A stretch of 64,000 bases of DNA from an uncultured Anaerotruncus sp. (GCA_944385965.1 CALWZG010000053.1:101772-165771), one strand, 5' to 3'. Shown: positions 1 to 8,424, counted from the first letter of the stretch. The notes: generated by a model from the letters alone, not told the origin. A program made the numbers and translations.

Positions 1-286
1 AGCCGTTCTGCCCAAGGTTTAAAGAGAGACGAAACCATCTTCCGCAGGCTGTACAGCAGCCTTCAGCAGTTGCCTTCTGATAAAGGCCATTCCAACTTTG
101 GGTAAGGTGACAGTCCTGGCAACGTAAAAGATAGGAGCCATTTTCAGGATTCTTTTTGAAGCTGGCGCACCCTCCACACTTAGGACACCGCACCAGAATT
201 TCTTCATTTCGCAGAGTCAGAATCCCATATTGATTATAAATGGGCATCACATCCCGAAAGCGGCTCTTTTTGACAGAAACTTTCAT
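1..286 (-). CDS. Zinc-ribbon protein, C-terminus beyond the window
   Basis: The reading frame starts with ATG behind a clear AAGGAG ribosome site and runs off the left edge, so about 95 residues are visible and the C-terminus is missing. It carries a CPKCGGC pair followed by CQDC some 20 residues later, which is a classic zinc ribbon, and a second CCTACGRWF cluster near the edge. This fits a small zinc-ribbon or TFIIB-type zinc-finger protein. No catalytic domain is visible. It begins 10 bases after queA ends and is probably co-transcribed with it. I do not recognise a specific function; nucleic-acid binding is only an inference from the fold. Confidence 0.7.
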   Translation of the reverse strand, partial: MKVSVKKSRFRDVMPIYNQYGILTLRNEEILVRCPKCGGCASFKKNPENGSYLLRCQDCHLTQSWNGLYQKATAEGCCTACGRWFRLSLNLGQNG

Positions 287-296
287 AAGAAACTCC

Positions 297-1328
297 TTAT
301 AAAATCAACATGGAGTCTCCAAAAGAGAAAAACCGGTAACGTTCCTTCACAGCGATTTCATAAGTTTTCATAATATTCTCATAGCCTGCAAAGGCACTTA
401 CCAGCATAATTAAGGTGCTTTCCGGCAGATGGAAATTGGTAATCAAGCCATCCAATACTTTAAACTGATATCCTGGGTAAATGAAGATGCTGGTGTCATC
501 ATCATCCTCCCGAATCTCCCCATTGAATTTTGTGGCCACTGACTCCAAGGTTCGGCAGCTGGTGGTTCCTACCGCAATCACCCGATGTCCCTGACGTTTG
601 GTCTCATTGATAACATCAGCGGTTTCCTTTGGCAGGTGATAATGCTCAGAATGCATATGGTGTTCGGTAATCTCATCCACCTTCACCGGACGGAAGGTGC
701 CAAGCCCCACATGCAGAATCACATTGACAATGTTGACTCCCTTGGCACGGATTTTATCCATAAGCTGGGTGGTGAAATGCAGTCCAGCGGTAGGAGCTGC
801 GGCGGAGCCAAGCTGCTTGGAGTATACCGTCTGGTAACGTTCTTTGTCTTTCAGCTTCTCGGTAATATAAGGAGGCAATGGCATACTTCCAATCTTCTCC
901 AGAATGGGGTAAATGCTCTCTCCTTCATATTCCATCTTTACCAGACGGTTTCCGCCTTCTACTACTTCCAGTACCTGGGCGTGGAGCAGACCCTCCCCGA
1001 AAGAGAATCGGGTGCCAACCTTTGCCCGTTTGCCCGGCTTCACCATAACCTCCCAAATATCCTTTTCCTTCTGGTCCAGCAGAAGGAACTCCATCGCCCC
1101 TTGGGTATCTTCCTTCACACCATACAATCTTGCTGGTATCACCCTTGAGGTATTTACCACCAACGTGTCCCCTGGCTCCAGATAATCAATAATATCATAA
1201 AAATGACGATGCTCAATCTGGCCGGTAGCTGGATTCAAATGCAGCAGTCTGGAATGGTCTCTAGGCTCGATAGGCGTCTGAGCAATCAGCTCCTGTGGCA
1301 TATCGAAAAAAAAGTCTGATTTTTTCAT
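297..1328 (-). CDS. queA: S-adenosylmethionine:tRNA ribosyltransferase-isomerase QueA
   Basis: QueA transfers and isomerises the ribosyl part of SAM onto preQ1 in tRNA, giving epoxyqueuosine at the wobble position of GUN anticodons. At 343 residues it has the family's usual length. Family hallmarks are visible in order: [14 protein letters not shown] with RDHSRLL at the N-terminus, [12 protein letters not shown] near residue 60, [13 protein letters not shown] near 175, [10 protein letters not shown] near 206 and [15 protein letters not shown] near 297. The ATG follows a weak purine-rich GGGGAC site. It is divergent from the lysine operon and leads into a zinc-ribbon gene. No preQ1 riboswitch is visible upstream. 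Confidence 0.96.
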   Translation of the reverse strand: MKKSDFFFDMPQELIAQTPIEPRDHSRLLHLNPATGQIEHRHFYDIIDYLEPGDTLVVNTSRVIPARLYGVKEDTQGAMEFLLLDQKEKDIWEVMVKPGKRAKVGTRFSFGEGLLHAQVLEVVEGGNRLVKMEYEGESIYPILEKIGSMPLPPYITEKLKDKERYQTVYSKQLGSAAAPTAGLHFTTQLMDKIRAKGVNIVNVILHVGLGTFRPVKVDEITEHHMHSEHYHLPKETADVINETKRQGHRVIAVGTTSCRTLESVATKFNGEIREDDDDTSIFIYPGYQFKVLDGLITNFHLPESTLIMLVSAFAGYENIMKTYEIAVKERYRFFSFGDSMLIL

Positions 1329-1397
1329 AAAAAAGTCCCCTATCTCTATGCAATTTACTAATTTATTGTGATAAATCCCCTGATTTTTCCGAATTTA

Positions 1398-1426
1398 TTG
1401 ACATACCAGACCAAGAATGCTAATAT
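1398..1426 (+). promoter_or_regulatory. Sigma-A promoter of the lysine operon
   Basis: A perfect -35 box TTGACA is followed after exactly 17 bases by TAATAT as -10 box. It lies directly upstream of the lysine riboswitch, so transcription would start just before the aptamer. Confidence 0.75.
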
Positions 1427-1441
1427 AAATGGTATCACGCA

Positions 1442-1640
1442 GGAGTGATAGCCGAACCGGTAGAGGCGCGTTTTTCACGGAAATCGGAAGGAGACGGTCA
1501 GGTTGTGGATCGCCGATTGAGGGGGAAAACGCCGAAGGGCTCCTTTCACTGACAGGTCAGGTCCCCTGGGGGTATTTCCAAATAGGAGTACCACTGTCAT
1601 CATGGAATATGATGGAGTGCTATGGTTGGCGCAGCAATAG
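1442..1640 (+). promoter_or_regulatory. Lysine riboswitch (L box) aptamer
   Basis: The leader carries recognisable L-box core elements: TAGAGGCGCG at the 5' side, CGCCGAAGGG in the middle, GGTCAGG and CCCCTGGGGG arms, and GGAGTGCTATGG at the 3' side. The closing helix P1 can be drawn between GCCGAACC near 1451-1458 and GGTTGGC near 1624-1630 with one bulge. A second small hairpin ACTGC/GCAGT follows at 1650-1667 and then an intrinsic terminator. Known L boxes upstream of lysine genes close the terminator when lysine binds, so high lysine should shut down the asd operon. No coding sequence in this stretch is convincing. Confidence 0.9.
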
Positions 1641-1699
1641 CGGAGCAACACTGCTTTTCTGTGCAGTACGATAACTACTCTATTATATTGCAAGTATCG

Positions 1700-1721
1700 C
1701 CGGTTTTCAACCGGTTTTTTT
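1700..1721 (+). terminator. Riboswitch-controlled terminator
   Basis: The stem CCGGTT/AACCGG with a three-base loop is followed by seven T. It sits between the lysine aptamer and asd, as expected for the expression platform. The AACCGG in the 5' strand of P1 is identical to the 3' arm of this stem, a possible handle for alternative pairing. Confidence 0.8.
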
Positions 1722-1771
1722 CATATTCAGCATGATTATTTTACAATTAAGAGAAAGGATCGTTGATTGCG

Positions 1772-2851
1772 ATGAAACAGTTTCGTGTAGGTGTTGTGGG
1801 GGCTACTGGCATGGTGGGGCAGCGGTTTGTTTCCCTGCTGGAAAACCATCCTTGGTTCCATTTGGAGGTGGTGGCCGCGTCTGCCCGTTCCGCGGGAAAA
1901 ACCTATCAGGAAGCCGTTGGTTCCCGCTGGGCTATGACCAATCCTATGCCTGAAAATGTAAAGAATATGGTGGTGCTGGATGCCTCCAAAGTAGAGGAAG
2001 TCGCCGGAAAGGTAGATTTTATCTTCTGCGCTGTTGATATGAAGAAAGAAGAAATCCGGGCGCTGGAGGAAGCTTACGCCAAAGCGGAGTGTCCGGTTGT
2101 GTCCAACAATTCTGCCCATCGGTTTACCCCAGATGTGCCCATGGTTATCCCTGAAATCAACAGCGACCATATTCAGGTCATCCACGATCAACGCAAACGG
2201 CTGGGTACAAAGCGGGGCTTTGTGGCGGTAAAATCCAACTGCTCCCTGCAAAGCTATGTCCCCGCTCTTCATCCCTTGATGGCGGATTTTGGTGTTACAA
2301 AATGTTTGGTCTGCACCTATCAAGCCATTTCCGGCGCCGGAAAAACCTTCGAAACCTTCCCAGAGATTGTTGACAATGTGATTCCTTATATCGGTGGTGA
2401 AGAGGAAAAAAGCGAACAGGAGCCTTTGAAAATTTGGGGCCATATTCAGGACGGAAAAATTGTTCCAGTGACAGCTCCCTCCATTACGGCGCAATGCCTG
2501 CGGGTTCCCTGCTCTGATGGTCATATGGCGGCCGTTTTTGTCAGCTTTGAGAAAAAGCCTTCTATGGAGCAGATTAAGGAAAAATGGGCCGCTTTCTCTG
2601 GAGCGCCTCAAGCCCTGAACCTTCCCAGTGCGCCCAAGCAGTTCCTGCACTATTTTGAGGAGGAAAACCGTCCTCAAACCAAACTGGACCGCATGCTCGA
2701 AAACGGTATGGCGGTTTCCATCGGGCGGCTGCGTCCTGATACCCAATATGATTACAAATTTGTCTGCTTGTCCCATAACACCTTGCGGGGAGCCGCTGGC
2801 GGAGCGGTTTTGCTGGCTGAGCTTCTGGCTGCTGAGGGTTATATGGATTGA
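1772..2851 (+). CDS. asd: Aspartate-semialdehyde dehydrogenase
   Basis: Asd reduces aspartyl phosphate to aspartate semialdehyde with NADPH, the branch point to lysine, diaminopimelate, threonine and methionine. The protein is 359 residues from the ATG. It shows GATGMVGQRF (nucleotide binding, near 11), SNNSAHR near 112, the catalytic cysteine in VKSNCSLQ near 157, and RVPCSDGH near 245. Length and motifs fit the archaeal/fungal type (TIGR00978-like) rather than the E. coli type. A TTG nine bases earlier is in frame but almost touches the AGAAAGGA ribosome site, so ATG is preferred. It is the first gene after the lysine riboswitch. Confidence 0.93.
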   Translation: MKQFRVGVVGATGMVGQRFVSLLENHPWFHLEVVAASARSAGKTYQEAVGSRWAMTNPMPENVKNMVVLDASKVEEVAGKVDFIFCAVDMKKEEIRALEEAYAKAECPVVSNNSAHRFTPDVPMVIPEINSDHIQVIHDQRKRLGTKRGFVAVKSNCSLQSYVPALHPLMADFGVTKCLVCTYQAISGAGKTFETFPEIVDNVIPYIGGEEEKSEQEPLKIWGHIQDGKIVPVTAPSITAQCLRVPCSDGHMAAVFVSFEKKPSMEQIKEKWAAFSGAPQALNLPSAPKQFLHYFEEENRPQTKLDRMLENGMAVSIGRLRPDTQYDYKFVCLSHNTLRGAAGGAVLLAELLAAEGYMD

Positions 2852-2875
2852 TACTTTCTTTAGGAGGATGCGAAG

Positions 2876-3763
2876 ATGAAAAAGACTGTTTTCACTGGAG
2901 CTGGCGTGGCGATTATCACTCCTATGAATGAGGACCTTTCTATCAACTGGGAGGAACTGGGCAGAATTATTGACGACCAAATCTCCAAAGGAACCGACGC
3001 AATTGTTATTGCTGGCACCACGGGAGAGGCTTCTACCTTGACAGATGATGAACATATCAAAGCTATCCGCTACACCGTAGAACGGACCGCTGGCAGAGTT
3101 CCTGTGGTAGCGGGTGCTGGAAGCAATGACACTGCTTACGCTATTTGGCTTTCCAAGGAATCTAAACAGGCGGGTGCTGATGCATTGCTTCAGGTGACCC
3201 CTTATTATAACAAAACCTCTCAAACTGGCTTGGTTCGTCATTTCTGCGCCATAGCTGACGCCACCGATTTGCCGGTAATTCTGTATGATGTTCCCAGCCG
3301 AACCGGTATGGGGATTCAGCCAAAGACTTATCTGGAACTTTCCAAGCATCCTAACATTGTGGCAGTCAAAGAAGCCAGCGGTAATCTTTCTGCAATCGCT
3401 CAAACAAGAGCCCTCTGCGGTGATGAACTGGATATCTATTCTGGCAATGACGATCAGATTGTCCCGATTCTGTCTTTGGGCGGAAAAGGTGTGATTTCGG
3501 TACTTTCCAATGTAATGCCCAAACAAGCTCATGATATTTGTCAGCTGTATTTTGACGGTCAGGTAAAGGAAAGTGCCGCTTTGCAGTTGAAGCTGCTGGG
3601 GCTGATAAACGCCTTGTTCTGTGATGTGAACCCGATTCCGGTAAAAGAAGCTATGAATCTGCTGGGATGGAAAGCGGGACATTGCCGCCTCCCGTTGGTG
3701 GATTTAAGCCAGGAGCATCTGGAACTGCTGAAAAAGGAAATGAAGTCTGTGGGGCTGCTGTAA
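2876..3763 (+). CDS. dapA: 4-hydroxy-tetrahydrodipicolinate synthase
   Basis: DapA condenses pyruvate with aspartate semialdehyde, the first committed step of the diaminopimelate/lysine branch. The 295-residue TIM-barrel protein has the family length. GTTGE near 47-51, the catalytic tyrosine in ILYDVPSRTG near 137 and the Schiff-base lysine in VAVKEASGN near 165 are all present. The ATG follows a strong TAGGAGGA site 24 bases after asd. It is the second gene of the riboswitch-controlled operon, where its product uses the aldehyde made by Asd. Confidence 0.97.
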   Translation: MKKTVFTGAGVAIITPMNEDLSINWEELGRIIDDQISKGTDAIVIAGTTGEASTLTDDEHIKAIRYTVERTAGRVPVVAGAGSNDTAYAIWLSKESKQAGADALLQVTPYYNKTSQTGLVRHFCAIADATDLPVILYDVPSRTGMGIQPKTYLELSKHPNIVAVKEASGNLSAIAQTRALCGDELDIYSGNDDQIVPILSLGGKGVISVLSNVMPKQAHDICQLYFDGQVKESAALQLKLLGLINALFCDVNPIPVKEAMNLLGWKAGHCRLPLVDLSQEHLELLKKEMKSVGLL

Positions 3764-3783
3764 GCCCCAGCCAGGAGGTTGAA

Positions 3784-4533
3784 ATGAAAAGGATTGTACT
3801 ATCAGGCTGTAACGGAAAGATGGGCAGGATGATTACCTCCTGTGTAAAGGAGCGGGATGACTGCACCATTGTAGCGGGTATTGACATCAGCGGCACCGCC
3901 TTGGATGCCTTCCCTGTATTCACTTCTCCTGCCGAATGTCAGGTGGAAGCCGATGTGGTGATTGACTTTTCTCATCCCAGTGCATTGGAACCACTTTTAT
4001 CCTATGCTATCCAGCAACGTCTACCCGCTGTAATCGCTACCACCGGATTGTCTGAGGAGCAGATTCAGAAAATTCACAGTGCTTCCCATCAAATCCCTGT
4101 TTTCTTTACCGCCAATATGTCCTTGGGAGTAAACCTCTTGGCGGAACTGGCCAAAAAAGCCGCAGAGATTTTGGGCAGTCAGTTTGATATTGAAATCGTG
4201 GAAAAACACCATAATCAAAAAATAGACGCTCCCAGTGGAACAGCTTTAATGCTGGCGGATGCTGTGTCCCAGGTTTTGCCGCAAGCCCCTCAGTATGTAT
4301 ATGACCGTCATGCAGTACGCAAAAAACGCTCTAAAAATGAAATTGGTATTCACTCGGTCAGAGGCGGCACCATTGTTGGAGAACATGAGATTATTTTCGC
4401 AGGAAGGGACGAAGTCATTACCTTGTCTCATTCCGCCGCCAGTAAAGAGGTTTTCGCCACAGGAAGCGTAAACGCTGCGCTATTCCTTTGTGCCCAGAAA
4501 CCAGGGTTATATGATATGAGCCATTTGGTTTAA
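3784..4533 (+). CDS. dapB: 4-hydroxy-tetrahydrodipicolinate reductase
   Basis: DapB reduces the DapA product to tetrahydrodipicolinate with NAD(P)H. From the ATG behind CCAGGAGGTTGAA the protein has 249 residues. It has the Rossmann motif GCNGKMGRM near 8-16, the signature EKHHNQKIDAPSGTA near 140 with the paired catalytic histidines, and SVRGGTIVGEHE near 190 in the C-terminal domain. An upstream in-frame extension into dapA has no ribosome site and no homology and was not used. The gap to dapA is 20 bases. Confidence 0.96.
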   Translation: MKRIVLSGCNGKMGRMITSCVKERDDCTIVAGIDISGTALDAFPVFTSPAECQVEADVVIDFSHPSALEPLLSYAIQQRLPAVIATTGLSEEQIQKIHSASHQIPVFFTANMSLGVNLLAELAKKAAEILGSQFDIEIVEKHHNQKIDAPSGTALMLADAVSQVLPQAPQYVYDRHAVRKKRSKNEIGIHSVRGGTIVGEHEIIFAGRDEVITLSHSAASKEVFATGSVNAALFLCAQKPGLYDMSHLV

Positions 4534-4561
4534 AAGAGAGAACAGAAAGGAAGAAAAAGGT

Positions 4562-5038
4562 ATGAATGGGGTTTCCCAAATCACCGTCCGGGAGGATGTG
4601 GCTTTAGTCACCTTTCATGAGGTTCCCAACGACCCCAAGGTGCTGGCTTGGATTTTTACCGAGTTAGCTAATATGAAGGTCAACTTGGATATGATTAGCC
4701 AAACCGCTCCCAAAGGACGTCAAATTGATGTGTCTTTTACCTTGCAGGCCAATCAGCTTGTGGAGGTTCTGGGATTGATTAACCGGTTCCAGGAGGAACA
4801 TCCAAAGCTCAAACCTATGGTCAGCAATGGAAACTGCAAGATTCAGCTCAATGGAGAAATGCGGGACTTATATGGTGTGGCTGCTGCCGCAATTTCCGCT
4901 GTTTCTCAAGTCAATGTGGATTTGACCTTAATCAGCACAGGAGAAGTGGAGATTTCTCTTTTGGTTCCCCAAAGCTCTTGTGAGGAAGCGGTTCAAGCGC
5001 TGGAAAAGGCTTTTCAAGTAAAAGCTGAAATTAAATAA
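4562..5038 (+). CDS. Stand-alone tandem ACT-domain protein (aspartokinase-type regulatory module)
   Basis: The 158-residue protein has no catalytic domain. It starts with SQITVREDVALVTFHEVP and continues with two beta-alpha-beta ACT-like units: one with NMKVNLDMISQT near 40 and one with AISAVSQVNVDLTLISTGE near 110. This is the pattern of the C-terminal regulatory ACT pair of aspartate kinase. Such modules bind amino acids, usually lysine or threonine. As last gene of the lysine operon it could sense lysine or act in trans on an aspartokinase encoded elsewhere. That role is inference; the ACT assignment itself is fairly firm. Confidence 0.75.
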   Translation: MNGVSQITVREDVALVTFHEVPNDPKVLAWIFTELANMKVNLDMISQTAPKGRQIDVSFTLQANQLVEVLGLINRFQEEHPKLKPMVSNGNCKIQLNGEMRDLYGVAAAAISAVSQVNVDLTLISTGEVEISLLVPQSSCEEAVQALEKAFQVKAEIK

Positions 5039-5057
5039 TTTCCATTTCCTCAAACGA

Positions 5058-5112
5058 AAAAGGCCCCTTTTACAAAGGCTGTATCATTTGCAGTCTTGTA
5101 AAGGGGGCTTTC
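5058..5112. terminator. Terminator after the lysine operon, possibly bidirectional
   Basis: A long stem AAAGGCCCCTTTTACAA/TTGTAAAGGGGGCTTT closes an 18-20 base loop. It lies between the convergent ends of the ACT gene and the SUKH gene, so it can serve both strands. Confidence 0.8.
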
Positions 5113-5146
5113 TCATGCCTCAAAAGGGAAATCTAGTTAAGATGAT

Positions 5147-6358
5147 TTACCATCCGTATTGATAATATACATAGGCTTCCCAAAGGTTGATAAAGTTAAT
5201 CTTTTCTCCATTTGGAAATCGAAAGTCACTCTTCACCATAAGCTGAGAGCGGCTGGATACCCAAATTTCTCCACGAAATTCTCCATTCAAGATTAAAAAT
5301 AGCTGGGTCTGGTCTTGAGAGACTTCCGAGGAAAGGATAGGAATACATCCTTTCAGGTTTTTTTGAATTGAAAATAACCAGGGTTCTGCTTTTTCGTCCT
5401 CTTTATAACGGTTTAGTCCACAGAACTGAATCACTTGTTCCCAAGGAATCTTGTAAGTGATATTCAATTGCTTCTCGATTGCTTCTACCTGTTGGTGCGT
5501 CTGAAAGAAAAAAGGCTCATCCAAACCTTCCATATCATCCAAATCAGCTAAAGAGTAGATTTTAGGATATTTCAGCCGATAGTGTTGTCCGCCATTTCCA
5601 ATTTCGGTCAAAAACTTCACATAATCCTCAGGAAGCTGTACATGATGTTTCGCCTCAAAAAGCCTTACTTCTTCCATGGAAGCTGGGGCTTTTAACCGGA
5701 TATGAATTTGTTTGATACCTTTCAGGCACCGGGCTCGAGGTTTCTCCTCTTTCTTCCGCTGTTCTCTGACCGCTTGTTCTCTTTGTGCGCAATCTGTGGC
5801 ATATTCCTCCCAACTGCCATTCAAATGTTTCAGCAGCCACTCCGTAAATGTACATCCAGGGTAGCGAATTACACCAAATTCACTTTCCAGCCATACCTCA
5901 CCAGCTCGTGGACCGTTTATGATTAAATGCCATCTCTGGAAATCATCTATCCTATTTTCCAGCAACAGGATAGAGCCATACTCCCGAATCATTGTCCAAC
6001 GTTTCTGTAATAATTTTTCTTTTTTCCCTTCACTGAGCTCCTCCCCTTCCTCTAAGGGGTCTCCCAAATCCGGCATCCAGCTCTCAGTCAAGGTAAAGGG
6101 CTTTTTGATGTGGGAAAAAGAATATCCCTTCTCCTCATAGTGAGAGAAAGAGATGAGTTCTCCTCCATTCCAACACTTTGAAGATAACATGCCTCCATCG
6201 CCAACTTGCGTAATAAAATTCACATAGTCTTGAGGGAGCGAAGTCTTGCGCCTTTTTTCCCATCCGCTCACTTCGCTGAGCGGAATGGGCGGATTCAAGG
6301 CAGCTTGTTCCATATCATTTATAAGTTGTAATAACTGTGAAAAACTGTCTGTGTTCAT
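5147..6358 (-). CDS. Protein with two SUKH (SMI1/KNR4) domains
   Basis: The 403-residue protein contains two copies of the same domain. The signature LPQDYVNFITQVGDGG lies near 41-56 and LPEDYVKFLTEIGNGG near 242-257. Each copy ends with a NG-x-x-x-GE(I/V)W motif near 148-156 and 364-372. A charged linker around 190-212, rich in K, R and E, separates them. SUKH proteins in bacteria are mostly immunity proteins against secreted polymorphic toxins, but some have other partners. No toxin gene is adjacent here. The ATG follows AGGAGGATATCC. Domain assignment is solid; the immunity role is inference from the family. Confidence 0.85.
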   Translation of the reverse strand: MNTDSFSQLLQLINDMEQAALNPPIPLSEVSGWEKRRKTSLPQDYVNFITQVGDGGMLSSKCWNGGELISFSHYEEKGYSFSHIKKPFTLTESWMPDLGDPLEEGEELSEGKKEKLLQKRWTMIREYGSILLLENRIDDFQRWHLIINGPRAGEVWLESEFGVIRYPGCTFTEWLLKHLNGSWEEYATDCAQREQAVREQRKKEEKPRARCLKGIKQIHIRLKAPASMEEVRLFEAKHHVQLPEDYVKFLTEIGNGGQHYRLKYPKIYSLADLDDMEGLDEPFFFQTHQQVEAIEKQLNITYKIPWEQVIQFCGLNRYKEDEKAEPWLFSIQKNLKGCIPILSSEVSQDQTQLFLILNGEFRGEIWVSSRSQLMVKSDFRFPNGEKINFINLWEAYVYYQYGW

Positions 6359-6429
6359 AAAGGATATCCTCCTATGAATCCCAATTGGCGGCTCTTTATT
6401 TTGAGTGCGATTCCCCGTTTGTCTTGTAA

Positions 6430-7587
6430 TTACTTTCCCTTTTTGTGGGTATTCAGCTCATTAAAGTACATAAAAACTTGACACTTAATCATTCCATTAT
6501 ACAGTTTGCGGCGCTTGCTGGCTGGACGTCCAAATAAATCCTCAAATTCCTCATGAGGACTGATGATGTAATAGCTTGTGTCTTCGGACTTAGGAAAGAC
6601 CTGTCCTAAAGTTTTATAGATGGCCTCTGCCTGCTGAACCTCCAGCAAACGTTCTCCGTAGGGAGGATTGGTTAAAATGATAGCCTTCCCTGTCAGAAAA
6701 TCTTCCAACCGAAATTCTTCCACAGGGCCTTGATGAACCTTGACACGAGAAGCCACCCCAGCTTTGGCAGCATTATCCAGCGTCAGCTGTACCGCTTTAG
6801 GGTCAATATCCCTTCCATAGGCCATAAAAGAGACATCTTTTTTTACCAAGGAAACAGCTTCCTGGCGAGCCTGTTGGAACAAACACTCATCCAGCCACCC
6901 CCAATTTTGCGCGGCAAAACGCCGGCGGATACCCGGCGCGATATTCAAAGCTTTTAGAGCTGCCTCAATCAATAAGGTTCCAGAACCGCACATGGGATCT
7001 AAAACCAGACTATCTCCCCGTACCCTGGCGAAATCTACAATTCCCGCTGCCAGAGTTTCTTTGATGGGGGCTTCATTGGCGTTTGGGCGATATCCTCTTT
7101 TGTGCAGGCTGGGGCCGGATGTATCCAGCATCAGAGTGGCAGTATTTTTCAATAGCAGGCATTGGATTTGACAAAGAGGTCCTGTCTCGGGAAACCAAGT
7201 CATATGATAAGCTTTCTCAAGGCGCTTTACCACTGCCTTTTTAATAATCTTCTGGCAATCAGGGACACTGAACAATTTTGAATTGAGGGAAGCGCATTTT
7301 ACAGGAAACCGGTCTTCCCTGCCAATAAATCGCTCCCAAGGGAGTTCCGTGGTTTGGTCAAACAATTCAGTAAAGCTCTCTGCCTGAAACTGGCCCAAAA
7401 CAATTTCTACCCGCTCAGCGGTTCTCAGCCAGATATTCGCTTTCGCAATCATGGAAGGGTCCCCTTGAAAAGTAACCCTTCCGTCGGTAACCTGCACATT
7501 CTGACCGCCTAACTTTTTTACCTCGAAAGACAATACGCTTTCCAAACCGAATAGGCATGGGCAGCAAAATGTTAATAAATCATCCAT
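6430..7587 (-). CDS. THUMP-domain class I SAM-dependent RNA methyltransferase (RlmL/YpsC type)
   Basis: The N-terminal 150 residues fit a ferredoxin-like plus THUMP RNA-binding region, and the C-terminal part is a Rossmann methyltransferase. It shows LDPMCGSGTLLIEAA near 196-210 for SAM binding and TNPPYGE near 306-312, the NPPY motif of N-methyltransferases acting on exocyclic amines. This architecture matches YpsC and the RlmL half that makes m2G in 23S rRNA. The start used gives 385 residues; its GAAAGGA site lies eight bases upstream. Two earlier in-frame codons overlap that site. The exact target nucleotide cannot be told from sequence. Confidence 0.9.
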   Translation of the reverse strand: MDDLLTFCCPCLFGLESVLSFEVKKLGGQNVQVTDGRVTFQGDPSMIAKANIWLRTAERVEIVLGQFQAESFTELFDQTTELPWERFIGREDRFPVKCASLNSKLFSVPDCQKIIKKAVVKRLEKAYHMTWFPETGPLCQIQCLLLKNTATLMLDTSGPSLHKRGYRPNANEAPIKETLAAGIVDFARVRGDSLVLDPMCGSGTLLIEAALKALNIAPGIRRRFAAQNWGWLDECLFQQARQEAVSLVKKDVSFMAYGRDIDPKAVQLTLDNAAKAGVASRVKVHQGPVEEFRLEDFLTGKAIILTNPPYGERLLEVQQAEAIYKTLGQVFPKSEDTSYYIISPHEEFEDLFGRPASKRRKLYNGMIKCQVFMYFNELNTHKKGK

Positions 7588-7707
7588 TTTATCCATCCTT
7601 TCAAGCTGGGAGTACCTCAAACGCTCAACAGCCTTGTTTTATCATATGTTCTTTGCGCTTAGTGTACCAAATTTTTCTTGAAAACACCAGAACAGTTTTT
7701 CTTATAA

Positions 7708-7736
7708 AAAACCGGGAGGCAAATCCTTCCGGTTTT
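7708..7736 (-). terminator. Terminator overlapping the stop codon of the patatin-like gene
   Basis: Read on the minus strand, AAAACCGGAAGG and CCTCCCGGTTTT form a stem around a five-base loop, followed by more T. One mismatch is present. It should end transcription coming from the patatin-like gene. Confidence 0.65.
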
Positions 7737-8424
7737 AGAACAACAGCTTGTGATAAAGCTCCTTATGATGGGACTCTAAAAATCCTCTCTGCCAATTCTC
7801 CAAAGTTTTTGGAAACTCATAATGCAAATCAGCATATCGGCTGGTCAGCAGATTCAAACTATCTGCTGCCATCTGCGCCGGTGTGGCTCCGCCCAGAAAA
7901 TTCAGAGCCAGCAATCGCTCCATCCCCGCCATCTTCAAAGAGAACAAAGGGCAGCCATATCGAACGGAGAAATCACACAGCTTCATCCCATCCACACACA
8001 AAGGCTCAAGGGAATCATAAGGGCTCAAGGTGGCCATAATGGCTTCATCCTCATATCCCTTTAATGGACGTACCCGCAGATTCCAAGCGTCTGAACGCAG
8101 AAAATCTCCATAAATCACTGTCATCCCTGTCACACTGTCCACACAGCTGATGGCGATTTTTTCTTGTGTCTTTTCCAGCGGTCCTTCCACTTTTTTGAGG
8201 ATTTGTGTTCCTGTTTTCCAATCAGAGGCTTGACAAATCTCCTTTATAATTTCTTCAATCCGCTTCGGCTCCAAACCCTTCGCCCAAAGAAGGGCCGGTA
8301 ATGCTGAGATTCCTGAAGCTGATACCACCAAAGGACGGATTCCCTGTTCCTCTAATTCCATCAAAGCCAAATGCGCCTGTAATCCGGCCCGCCCGCTTCC
8401 CGAAAGCGCTACACCGATTTTCAT
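7735..8424 (-). CDS. Divergent patatin-like protein
   Basis: The 229-residue protein begins with VALSGSGRAGLQAHLALMELEEQGI, shaped like the patatin oxyanion-loop region. It is followed by VVSASGISALPALLWA, where Ser37 sits where the nucleophile of the GxSxG motif would be, but both motif glycines are replaced. A candidate catalytic aspartate is in CVDGMKL near 145, in place of the usual DGG/DGA. Patatins are lipid acyl hydrolases; with these changes activity is uncertain and a non-catalytic role is possible. (Sequence shown here in parts: VALSGSGRAG and LMELEEQGI.) It sits between a flavoprotein gene and an RNA methyltransferase. Confidence 0.6.
   Translation of the reverse strand: MKIGVALSGSGRAGLQAHLALMELEEQGIRPLVVSASGISALPALLWAKGLEPKRIEEIIKEICQASDWKTGTQILKKVEGPLEKTQEKIAISCVDSVTGMTVIYGDFLRSDAWNLRVRPLKGYEDEAIMATLSPYDSLEPLCVDGMKLCDFSVRYGCPLFSLKMAGMERLLALNFLGGATPAQMAADSLNLLTSRYADLHYEFPKTLENWQRGFLESHHKELYHKLLF

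Noticed and set aside
1329..1397. PreQ1 riboswitch in front of queA
   Set aside because: No preQ1 aptamer-like pseudoknot sequence could be seen in the short leader.
1429..1693. Short open frames on both strands within the lysine riboswitch
   Set aside because: The region is explained by the riboswitch and terminator, and neither frame has a ribosome site.
1736..3682. A 648-codon open frame on the minus strand opposite asd and dapA
   Set aside because: It runs antisense to two clear enzymes, has no ribosome site and its protein matches no known family pattern.
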